From: an uncultured Gammaproteobacteria bacterium
GTDB lineage: Bacteria; Pseudomonadota; Gammaproteobacteria; SZUA-152
NCBI GenBank assembly: GCA_913009875.1
Contig: CAJVYS010000006.1
Span: 1 to 51,146 of the forward strand
DNA length: 51,146 nucleotides
Direction: 5' to 3'
Shown here piece by piece: positions 36,959-45,765 of this stretch. Under the pieces are notes generated by a model. That model was given only the letters and a program-made list of their open reading frames with translations, was not told the DNA's origin and did no database searches. Numbering within the stretch: position 1 is the stretch's first letter; each line of letters starts with the position of its first letter. A program made the position numbers and the translations under genes.

Positions 36959-37741
36959 TTATTCAACCCAGTAGATCTCGCGCGCCGTCTGTCGGCCGAT
37001 CAGCGCCTGAGCGAGACTGCGTGCCTGCACCGCCTTCCCCGGCGCAATCGGTATGCGCCCGGCCATGATCTCCGCCAGCTCCTGCGGCAGCAGCGGCTGA
37101 CGCTCCGGCTCGGCGTAGCCCTGGGGAAACAGGGGCAGATCCGTGATCGGGTCATACTTGTCACTGGCGCCGACCGTGTGCAGCAACTCGTGGGTAATCA
37201 CCAGACTGTTGCCTCCCGCAGCGCGGCGACTGGCAAACGCATTCACCATCCCCAGCAGCCCCTTTTGCAAACCCAATGAATGCCCCAGCCGAGGGTGGGC
37301 CGCGGGATCGTGATACAACACAAACATCTGAATATCCGCCGGCGGGCCATACTCCCGTGCCACTCGCCAGGCCCAGTAGCGGATCTTCAGGCTCCACGTC
37401 ACATTACCCAATACACTGCGTTCGGCAGGTGGCTGCGGCGGTTTTTCCGCCAGCACCGGACCCAGCACAATCTCAAAAGGCTTGTTCAGACTCAGGCGGT
37501 AGTATTCAGCTTCCTGTTCAAAAAATTTCTCGATATCCGCAAACGTCTCTACACCCAGTTGGGCGATGTAATTTTCCGACACCGCGCTACCATCGCCATT
37601 GATGGGGTAGATGGCCACAACCAGTGGCCGATCCCAGTCGGTCGTACGCAGCCAGGTGAGCAGGTTGTTCGCCGACACCGCCAGCAATACCAGCAGCAAA
37701 ATCAGAATTCGCAACAGGCGGAACTGCCCGCGACCGCTCAT
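36959..37741 (-). CDS. Membrane-anchored putative zinc metallopeptidase (HELLH motif)
   Basis: A 260-residue protein that I cannot place in a named family. An N-terminal membrane segment (LLRILILLLVLLAVSANNLL) leaves a ~235-residue periplasmic domain. VITHELLHTVGASDKYDP at about residue 183 is an HExxH zinc motif with Leu-Leu inside and a TVGASDKYD continuation. A third zinc ligand is not obvious; AEIMAGR further on might be a Met-turn analogue. The stop of DUF2905 overlaps this start by 4 bp, so the two form an operon. Confidence 0.6.
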   Translation of the reverse strand: MSGRGQFRLLRILILLLVLLAVSANNLLTWLRTTDWDRPLVVAIYPINGDGSAVSENYIAQLGVETFADIEKFFEQEAEYYRLSLNKPFEIVLGPVLAEKPPQPPAERSVLGNVTWSLKIRYWAWRVAREYGPPADIQMFVLYHDPAAHPRLGHSLGLQKGLLGMVNAFASRRAAGGNSLVITHELLHTVGASDKYDPITDLPLFPQGYAEPERQPLLPQELAEIMAGRIPIAPGKAVQARSLAQALIGRQTAREIYWVE

Positions 37742-37944
37742 TTACGCAGCAACCAAAACAGCAGCGAGAGCAACAAGCTGACAATGATGGAGGTGGTCAG
37801 CGGAAAATAAAAACGCATATTACCGCGTTCAATGATGATATCGCCGGGCAGGCGCCCGAGCCCGAGCTTCAGTAGCCAGGGCCACAGCAGGCCCACGGCG
37901 AGAAAGAAGATACCCAAACCGATGAACAGGCGCGGAAGATTCAT
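37738..37944 (-). CDS. DUF2905 family small membrane protein
   Basis: A 68-residue protein with two membrane helices flanking LGRLPGDIIIERGNMRFYFP, the DUF2905 hallmark. Function unknown. It precedes the HELLH gene with a 4-bp overlap. Confidence 0.9.
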   Translation of the reverse strand: MNLPRLFIGLGIFFLAVGLLWPWLLKLGLGRLPGDIIIERGNMRFYFPLTTSIIVSLLLSLLFWLLRK

Positions 37945-37986
37945 TGCGGCAAACGCTGTGAAAACTGTACGGGGAGCCTGCCGGAT

Positions 37987-38643
37987 TTAGGTAATGGTCT
38001 TAACACCATCCGGGGTACCGAGCAGCAACACATCCGCCGGACGCATGGCGAACAGACCGTTGGTGACGATGCCGGCAATGTTATTCAGTGTCTGCTCCAG
38101 CTCCACCGGGTTCATGATCTGCAGACCGTGCACATCGAGAATGACATTGCCATTATCGGTAATGAAGCCCTCACGGTAGGCCGGCTGGCCACCCAGCTTC
38201 ACCAGCTCGCGGGCCACATAACTGCGCGCCATGGGAATCACCTCGATGGGCAGCGGAAATTCGCCCATGATATCCACCAGCTTGGATTCATCGGCGATAC
38301 AGACAAACTGCTTCGACACAGCGGCAACGATCTTTTCACGCGTCAGCGCGCCGCCGCCGCCCTTCATCAGGTGCAGATACTTGTTGGACTCATCGGCGCC
38401 ATCCACGTACACATCGATCACGCTCACCATATTCAGCTCTTCCACCGGAATGCCATGCCCCTTGAGACGCTCGGCCGAGGCCTCGGAGCTGGCCACCGTG
38501 GTCTCGATCCGGCCCTTGATTTTGGCCAGTTCATCGATGAAATAATTGGCAGTGCTGCCGGTACCCACACCCACCGTCATACCGGGCTTGATGTAGTCGA
38601 TGGCTGCCTTGGCCACCGCCTGTTTCATTTCGTCTTGATTCAT
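37987..38643 (-). CDS. rpiA: Ribose-5-phosphate isomerase A
   Basis: A 218-residue RpiA (E. coli 219). The [17 protein letters not shown] substrate loop, [20 protein letters not shown] with the catalytic Asp/Glu, and [20 protein letters not shown] are all present. Divergent from ilvA. Confidence 0.97.
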   Translation of the reverse strand: MNQDEMKQAVAKAAIDYIKPGMTVGVGTGSTANYFIDELAKIKGRIETTVASSEASAERLKGHGIPVEELNMVSVIDVYVDGADESNKYLHLMKGGGGALTREKIVAAVSKQFVCIADESKLVDIMGEFPLPIEVIPMARSYVARELVKLGGQPAYREGFITDNGNVILDVHGLQIMNPVELEQTLNNIAGIVTNGLFAMRPADVLLLGTPDGVKTIT

Positions 38644-38749
38644 TTTCGTTTCCTGTTTTCCGTTTTATCTATTCAGGTCTGACGGCAGTATACCGCAAGC
38701 ACCACGCTCTGCGCCTGACAGGCACGAGCCAAGCTGATACCGTTGCGAT

Positions 38750-40264
<1,515 letters not shown>

Positions 40265-40311
40265 CGGCCTGTGAGGCGAACGTTTATTGCAGACCCGAGC
40301 GCCCCCCGACC

Positions 40312-40365
40312 GTAGGAGCGGTCCCTTGGACCGCGATAGCCATGGCGGGAAAACCCATCGCGGCC
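40312..40365. repeat. Third REP-like palindrome subtype after ilvA
   Basis: GTAGGAGCGGTCCCTTGGAC followed by CGCGAT, and an ATCGCGGCC half further on. The stem core GGTCC..GGACC differs from the other two families, and the right arm is degraded. Confidence 0.65.
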
Positions 40366-40426
40366 TGAGCCTGGTAGCGGTTGATTCACATTCCGCGTGG
40401 GCATAGAAAACCTGCCCACCCTTCTA

Positions 40427-40978
40427 CTAGCTTTGCGAAACATCCGCCTTTAACTGCGATTGAAGGGCATCCAAAAGCCTTGCTGCACCCGACTCATCAA
40501 GCCCGTGGACAAACATCAGCGTCTTGATCAGCTCGTGCCAGTACACGGGTGGCTTCCAGCCGGCTTCGTGCTCCATCTCTTCCAGGGCGTAGCTTATCTG
40601 CCTTAGCCGCGGGAAGACGGCCTCATTTTTTGCCTCGATATCAGATGATGGGTCGATTGCATCCCGCAATACATAGCCTGCAGACTGATTCTGCGTATAC
40701 TCAGCGGCGTCTGGCCGCCGCATCTCTCCTTGCCCCGTCAGGATCCAGTTGGCGTCGAATCCTCTTCGCGCCAGCTCGGCAATCACTTTGCTACCAGGAA
40801 CATTCTTATCGCTTTCGTAGCGTTGCCACGATCGTTTTCCGAGCCCAAGCAATGGATCCATTTCTTTCTGTGACACCCCAATAGCCTTTCTGACGCTTTT
40901 TAGTCTATCGGATATACCTGTATTCAGTGTCGCACATACATTAATTAAAGTGCGACCCTTATTATTATCGTCAGTCAT
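40427..40978 (-). CDS. Phage-type XRE/HTH repressor
   Basis: A 183-residue protein. A helix-turn-helix at residues ~20-80 (ISDRLKSVRKAIGVSQKEMD, then RYESDKNVPGSKVIAELARR) ends in FDANWILTGQGEM, an ending common in prophage repressors. The C-terminal part is helical and has no peptidase motif. The ORF track starts 52 codons earlier. I take MTDDNNKG, though an upstream Met (MKYKRILP) is possible. It is divergent from a broken ner-like gene. Confidence 0.75.
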   Translation of the reverse strand: MTDDNNKGRTLINVCATLNTGISDRLKSVRKAIGVSQKEMDPLLGLGKRSWQRYESDKNVPGSKVIAELARRGFDANWILTGQGEMRRPDAAEYTQNQSAGYVLRDAIDPSSDIEAKNEAVFPRLRQISYALEEMEHEAGWKPPVYWHELIKTLMFVHGLDESGAARLLDALQSQLKADVSQS

Positions 40979-40987
40979 GATGTCGCA
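40927..40987. promoter_or_regulatory. Possible repressor operator repeats (TGTCGCA)
   Basis: Three TGTCGCA-like sites: GTGTCGCAC at 40927, the inverse GTGCGAC at 40950 and ATGTCGCAT at 40980. They sit at the start of the repressor gene, between it and the divergent ner-like gene. Confidence 0.35.
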
Positions 40988-41122
40988 TTTTGGTAAAATC
41001 CTCTTATATTTCATATAGTTGCTCGTGGAGCGGCCGACAAGAAAAGGAAACGATGTTCCGCGCCATGTCATGCACTGTTTATAGTGTTGACAGGGCACCG
41101 TATAGCGTCTATTGTTGGCCGC

Positions 41123-41499
41123 ATGGGTACGCATATACCGTCAAAAAAGCCAGCCTCACTGAAGACCGGCATCCTGCAGATATCGTTGCCAGCGTCCGCA
41201 AGACCGGCACGACATTGCGCCGCTTATCCATAGCGCATGAGTACAGCGCCTGAATGGCAAGGCATGCCCTCCATAGGCCATACCCCCGCGCCGAGCAGAT
41301 GATTGCCGAATGCATCGGCATAAAACCTGAAGATATCTGGCCAAACCGCTACCCGACAGCCAGCCAAATACCGGCCGTAGACACACGCGCAAAAGCGGAT
41401 CACGCGCACCCAAAAAGTGTAGCACGACACCGAATAGAGGCAATATCTGTAATGAGGGAGAGGCGTAGACAGTGGCCAGGAAGATCAGGGATTCGTTGA
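41123..41499 (+). pseudogene. Ner-like phage regulator, frameshifted and with an internal stop
   Basis: Pieces of a Mu Ner/SfsB-type winged-helix protein. The start MGTHIPSKKPASLKTG is in one frame. HPADIVASVRKTGTTLRRLS continues in another. An in-frame TGA at 41251-41253 is followed by MARHALHRPYPRAEQMIAEC and IGIKPEDIWPNRY. The frame change falls near 41165. The TGA replaces what is usually a Gly-like position between the two helices. Confidence 0.7.
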
Positions 41500-41630
41500 C
41501 GCTCGACCTGTTCGATATACCAACGCCTACACCGCCTCTTGCCGGCAATCTCGACCTTGATGTTGCCTTGCGATATGCCACAGCCTGCGAGGCCGCCCTG
41601 ATCGGCGAAGCATCGCGGAGGAAAGTCTAA
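41472..41630 (+). CDS. Small phage-type protein, unknown function
   Basis: A 52-codon ORF with a GTG start, absent from the ORF track. It starts VARKIRDSLTLDLFDIPTPT and ends RRKV; I recall similar MARKIRDS-type openings in early genes of Mu-like phages. GGGAGAGG lies upstream with long spacing. It is shorter than the proteins I recall, so it may be internally deleted. Confidence 0.4.
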   Translation: MARKIRDSLTLDLFDIPTPTPPLAGNLDLDVALRYATACEAALIGEASRRKV

Positions 41631-41658
41631 TGGCCGCGAAAAAAAACGCCACCAGCCC

Positions 41659-42276
41659 GTGAGCATTAAGCGCCGTCACCGCCACGTCACTCACCGCGAC
41701 GCCATCTGGGCCGCCATCCGGGACCTGCGCGAATTCAGCGTCTCCGAGATTGAGGACAAAACCCGCGTCAGCCACGGCAGCATCAAGACCATTATCCTTG
41801 GGCTCACCAAGGCCGGCTACCTAAAACGCACAGAACATCATCATCGCGCCAAGGTCGACAATAGATTCGTCGCTAACCGCTGGCAGCTGATCAACGACGT
41901 CGGCGTGGACGTACCACGCGTAACACGCGACGGAAAACGCATCACTCGGGGCCTTGCCCGGGAATACATGTGGCGCGCCATGCACATCTTGCGCGATTTC
42001 TCGACCAAAGACCTCGCCGCTCAAGCCAGCACCGACGACGTCATCATCAAACACGCCGATGCCAAGAACTACATCAAATATCTACATAAGGCCGGCTATC
42101 TGATCACCATCATGCCGGCCAAGTCTGGCAACAAACCCAGCACCAGCACCCAGGCCCGCTACCGCATGCCCGCATCACGCTATACCGGCCCACGTCCGCC
42201 AATGATCCAGCGCACCAAACAGGTGTTTGATCCCAATACGGGTGAAGTTGTCTGGCCAAAGCAGGAGGAGAAATAG
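41659..42276 (+). CDS. Winged-helix DNA-binding protein, Mu-like phage early region
   Basis: A 205-residue basic protein with a GTG start. A wHTH-like segment covers residues ~10-60 (THRDAIWAAIRDLREFSVSE, then SHGSIKTIILGLTKAGYLKR), with a second, similar unit at ~95-150 (MWRAMHILRDFSTKDLAAQA, then AKNYIKYLHKAGYLI). Two tandem winged helices are seen in uncharacterised Mu-like prophage proteins. No transposase A or B gene is present beside it. Confidence 0.6.
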   Translation: MSIKRRHRHVTHRDAIWAAIRDLREFSVSEIEDKTRVSHGSIKTIILGLTKAGYLKRTEHHHRAKVDNRFVANRWQLINDVGVDVPRVTRDGKRITRGLAREYMWRAMHILRDFSTKDLAAQASTDDVIIKHADAKNYIKYLHKAGYLITIMPAKSGNKPSTSTQARYRMPASRYTGPRPPMIQRTKQVFDPNTGEVVWPKQEEK

Positions 42277-42334
42277 TGGTTTAGAGAGACAGGCAGGATC
42301 AGGCTTGCGCTCTTGTATATGGATCCCGGAAAAC

Positions 42335-42429
42335 ACCGTCATTCCGGGCGAAACGAAGTGAAGATCCAGAATCCAGGGTACTTGAAATATCGTACATTCT
42401 GGATTCCCGCCTGCGCAGGAATGACGGTA
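42335..42429. repeat. Dispersed palindromic element (ACCGTCATTCC ... GGAATGACGGT)
   Basis: Arms ACCGTCATTCC and GGAATGACGGT, with an inner GATCCAGAATCCA / TCTGGATTCC pairing, give a ~95-bp imperfect palindrome. The CCCGCCTGCGCAGGAATGAC motif is a very common intergenic repeat in proteobacteria. It lies at the right edge of the phage remnant. Confidence 0.8.
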
Positions 42430-42686
42430 TTCCAAGTCTCTCAAGCTTAAGTCAGTACCATTCCCATTTGATCCCGGCTCTCTTCCCGCCAGGATCCCAT
42501 GCCTTTCCATCATTGAGCAGCTTCCATAATCCAGAGTTCATCGTGCGCATGGTGCACGCTACGGGCAAGTGTAGTGTGCGCCGTGCGCACAATATGGGTA
42601 GGCACCTCCCGGTGAATGCCATAACCCTGTAGCAAGCTGAATCGTTTCCTTGGCTTTTCCGCCCAAATCGGATCGCTGATTGGGTT

Positions 42687-43424
42687 TTACAGGCGCCGCT
42701 TCCAGGCGCTGCGATAGGCGATCTCGTCCTTACGAAAGCGCCGAATTCTTGCCGCTGAGAAAAACAGGCGATGCAGCAACGCACCGGCGACGAAACCACC
42801 GACATGCGCCCACCAGGCGACGCCACCCACCTCGGCCGATTGGAACAGGGCGGAGGTACCGGACAGAAACTGCATCAGAAACCAGAAGGCAAGGAACAGC
42901 GCCGCCGGCAGGGCAAAGATAAACGGATAGAACAGAATGGGGATCATCACCACCACCTGCGCCCGTGGATACATGACGAAATAGGCTCCCAGGACACCGG
43001 CAATGGCCCCCGATGCCCCGACCGTGGGCAGGGTGGATTCCGGGTTGACAAAAATCTGCACCAGCGCGGCGATCAGGCCGCAGCTAAGGTAGAAAAGCAG
43101 GAAGCGGATGCTGCCCATGCGGTCTTCCACATTGTCGCCGAACAGCCACAGGAACCACATGTTGCCGATGATGTGCATCCAGCCACCGTGCAAGAACATG
43201 CTGGTAATAAAGGGCCAGTAATCACCGACGGGAAAGCCCACACTCTGTGCCCACTCGGGGTGAGTGTAACGCGCTGGCACCAGGCCGAAGAGATAGAAGA
43301 AGCTCTGTATCTCCCGCTCCGACAGGCGCAGTTCGAAGGCGAAAACCAAAGCACTACTGAAAACCAGAAACCACACGGCGAGGGGCGGGAAGCGCGTTGG
43401 GATGGAATCGTGCAGGGGGAACAC
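42687..43424 (-). CDS. Rhomboid family intramembrane serine protease
   Basis: A 245-residue membrane protein with the L1-loop motif HIIGNMWFLWLFGDNVED, the catalytic Ser in VGASGAIAGVLGAYF, and the His in WWAHVGGFVAGALLHRLF. It cleaves membrane-spanning segments. The C-terminal tail is basic (ARIRRFRKDEIAYRSAWKRR). The ~260 bp on its downstream side hold the dispersed palindrome and no gene. Confidence 0.93.
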   Translation of the reverse strand: MFPLHDSIPTRFPPLAVWFLVFSSALVFAFELRLSEREIQSFFYLFGLVPARYTHPEWAQSVGFPVGDYWPFITSMFLHGGWMHIIGNMWFLWLFGDNVEDRMGSIRFLLFYLSCGLIAALVQIFVNPESTLPTVGASGAIAGVLGAYFVMYPRAQVVVMIPILFYPFIFALPAALFLAFWFLMQFLSGTSALFQSAEVGGVAWWAHVGGFVAGALLHRLFFSAARIRRFRKDEIAYRSAWKRRL

Positions 43425-43750
43425 CGGCCCCTCCTTGTCAGTGACAGCGTCGGATCAACACGAGTGTTGTGTCTCATCTATCGCTGGATTTAGTATAACC
43501 TGAATCCGAGGGTTCAGGTATAAGACACTACACTGGATATGAGGGATGCCACCGTCAAGGTCAAGCGTCTGCGGCATCCAGATATCGCCGGCAGACAACT
43601 AGTACTCCATCAATATAAACTTGATGGACCACTAGGTAGGGTGCGGCCCCCGCACCAGATGCAGTAACGGTAGTACGGTGATGTTTGCTATTAATTCGAC
43701 GGTAGATAGAGTCGAGTGTTTTGTCATGGTGCGCACAGCGCATCGCCTAG
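43425..43750. other. 326-bp spacer; one GC hairpin, no gene
   Basis: Between the rhomboid and autotransporter genes. GGTGCGG / CCGCACC with a 3-base loop (43640-43656) is the only clear structure and has no T-run. The short ORF on the minus strand shows no family features. Confidence 0.5.
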
Positions 43751-45460
43751 TCACCATTCAAGCCTGAGACCCGCGGCCAAGCTCCAGACTGTCAAATTTT
43801 CCTGGGCGACGGTGGTTTCGTATTGGATGAAGCTGGAAACACCATCGGCAAACGTGGCCGAAGTACCCAGGGCTAACACGTAATAGTTGGAGCTAGGCGC
43901 ATTGATTTCAAAGCTGAATTGGCTGTTTGGATCAATCAGGAAATATCCTTTCACTTTATCGGCATTGCCTTGAAACTGGTGAAGCCACGAGACATTGACA
44001 TGGGGCACCAACACACCCCATGAATAGCTGAAGGCATAGCGTAACTGCGCACCCAGGGTGGACACCAACTGAGACACCTGCTGCTCGTTTATAGCGAAGT
44101 TATACGAGCCCGCGCTGGTTTCCCGGTATCCATCAATGGTTGTTTTCAGATAGTCCAGGCGTGCATTCAGGTTTGAAGTAAAACCCCGATGCACAAGGTC
44201 GTATCCACCGCCAAGGCTTATGGCATAACCTGTACTGTCCGTAGCACTTCTTGCCGTTTCATCCGTGGCGCCAAATACGACGCGCCGCCGCATATCATAA
44301 TTACTGAGATTAACGACACCAATGGCATCGATGTAGCTGTTATCGGAAGGATAGTAACTGCCATAGAAAGTACCGCTGTAATTTCCCACATCCATGCCGC
44401 CTCCCTGGTAGTCGATATCCATGTTCGTTTGTCCATAACCCAAAGCCCAACCCATTAATCCTTTATTGTCAAAACGGTAGTCAGAGCCAATGGTCAAGGC
44501 ATAGTTATCAAACTCAAACCCGGTTTCATAAATAGTTTCATCTTGTGTGCCGCCACCAATTTTGCCGCTGACAAACCAGCTCCAGTTGTTGTCAAATCCT
44601 GAGCCCGCGCTGCCACCGCTGGCATTCCCTGACAACAATTGGTCAAGCATGTCACCCGTGATGGTTTCATTACCAAAGTCAAGAGCCAGTCCGCTGAGCA
44701 GCGGAAGATTCTGGCCGCGTCGTAACGAGGCCATACGGCGACTGATATTGGATAACTGCTCCTTGGTCAACTCATCGTTCAAGGCGCTTTGCGCACCGAC
44801 ATTGGTGGGTGACGTAGCATCGATAAATTCACGCAAGTCCTCTGCCGCACCCGAACGGGTTGCAGCACGAAACTGTTCACACAGGTCATCCGTTCTATCC
44901 TGATCCAGACAAATATTCGTTAACGTATTGTTTGTGACTACGCCAGGAGAGTTACCTTGATCGGAGATTGCCACACTGCCCACATTGACAGTTATTGTTG
45001 CGGTTTCCGTTATATTCTGGTCATTAAGCACCGCATAATTAAAGCGTGCCTGACCCTCGAAATTTTCCGCGGGACGATATTCCACACACAGTAGAGTTTC
45101 GTCAGAACATCCGACGACGGTGGCCACCCCTGAATTAGGCTGGACGGGAATCGTGACCACAGGATTGCTGATATTGCTAATACTCTGGGATAAATTGAGT
45201 ATTATTGTTTGGTTTATGCTGCTTGAAACAGCCACATCTTTCAGCTCGGCATGGGCAGAGACGGGAAACAACATCAAGACCACCAGCACCAGCATCGCGC
45301 CAGCATGAGCGTAAGAAGTCAAAGAATAATGGTTAACATTAACCCTGTTTTTATTCACGAAATACAGGTTAACCAGGCATTGTATTTTAGAGGGTTGTAT
45401 CACGTGATGGCCTGCCTTATTTGATATGCTGCCTCTTTTCCCTGCACCCGGGCTGTCCAT
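43751..45460 (-). CDS. Autotransporter-domain outer-membrane protein with short passenger
   Basis: A 569-residue protein. The signal sequence is around MLVLVVLMLFPVSAHA (residues 56-71); a GTG start at 45358 would shorten the N-region and may be correct. The passenger is small (~residues 72-300): a cadherin/Big-like beta domain (RFNYAVLNDQNITETATITV), then a helical linker (LNDELTKEQLSNISRRMASL). The C-terminal ~280 residues form an autotransporter beta barrel ending in AAGLRLEW with a terminal aromatic. The base composition is clearly more AT-rich than its neighbours. Divergent from the FN3 lipoprotein. Confidence 0.82.
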   Translation of the reverse strand: MDSPGAGKRGSISNKAGHHVIQPSKIQCLVNLYFVNKNRVNVNHYSLTSYAHAGAMLVLVVLMLFPVSAHAELKDVAVSSSINQTIILNLSQSISNISNPVVTIPVQPNSGVATVVGCSDETLLCVEYRPAENFEGQARFNYAVLNDQNITETATITVNVGSVAISDQGNSPGVVTNNTLTNICLDQDRTDDLCEQFRAATRSGAAEDLREFIDATSPTNVGAQSALNDELTKEQLSNISRRMASLRRGQNLPLLSGLALDFGNETITGDMLDQLLSGNASGGSAGSGFDNNWSWFVSGKIGGGTQDETIYETGFEFDNYALTIGSDYRFDNKGLMGWALGYGQTNMDIDYQGGGMDVGNYSGTFYGSYYPSDNSYIDAIGVVNLSNYDMRRRVVFGATDETARSATDSTGYAISLGGGYDLVHRGFTSNLNARLDYLKTTIDGYRETSAGSYNFAINEQQVSQLVSTLGAQLRYAFSYSWGVLVPHVNVSWLHQFQGNADKVKGYFLIDPNSQFSFEINAPSSNYYVLALGTSATFADGVSSFIQYETTVAQENLTVWSLAAGLRLEW

Positions 45461-45765
45461 TTGTAGCGTGACAATTTCGCTGTAAGCATCGGAAAATCCA
45501 ACTCAGAGGAGGATTGATTTCAGACATGAATATTAACATTGCAGACGGGACACGCAGGGTATATTTCTGTTAATTGTCAATATTTCACATTAATTGGGCA
45601 CGTTTCTTTATTTTTTTACACCGTTAATACGTTAGAATTCCCTCGCTGGGACGCTCTGAATGAAGCTTTGTTATCGTTTGTCTTAGCATCAATGGAAAGC
45701 ACCCTTGGGCATCGGTCATTCTTGCCCTCACCCAACGACTTACCCTAACAAGCAAGGCCGCTGTC
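45461..45765. other. Divergent intergenic region, AT-rich
   Basis: A 305-bp gap between the autotransporter and lipoprotein starts, presumably holding both promoters. AT-rich tracts (TTTCTTTATTTTTTTACACC; GTTAGAAT) are promoter-like, but I found no pair with proper spacing. The plus-strand 69-residue ORF looks spurious. Confidence 0.4.

Noticed and set aside
42452-42826. Minus-strand 124-residue ORF overlapping the rhomboid gene end
   Set aside because: Out of frame with the rhomboid gene. The tail (NSGLWKLLNDGKAWDPGGKR) looks protein-like, but I could not match it to any family.
45539-45748. 69-residue plus-strand ORF before the FN3 lipoprotein
   Set aside because: Lies in an AT-rich divergent promoter region, has no ribosome site or motif.
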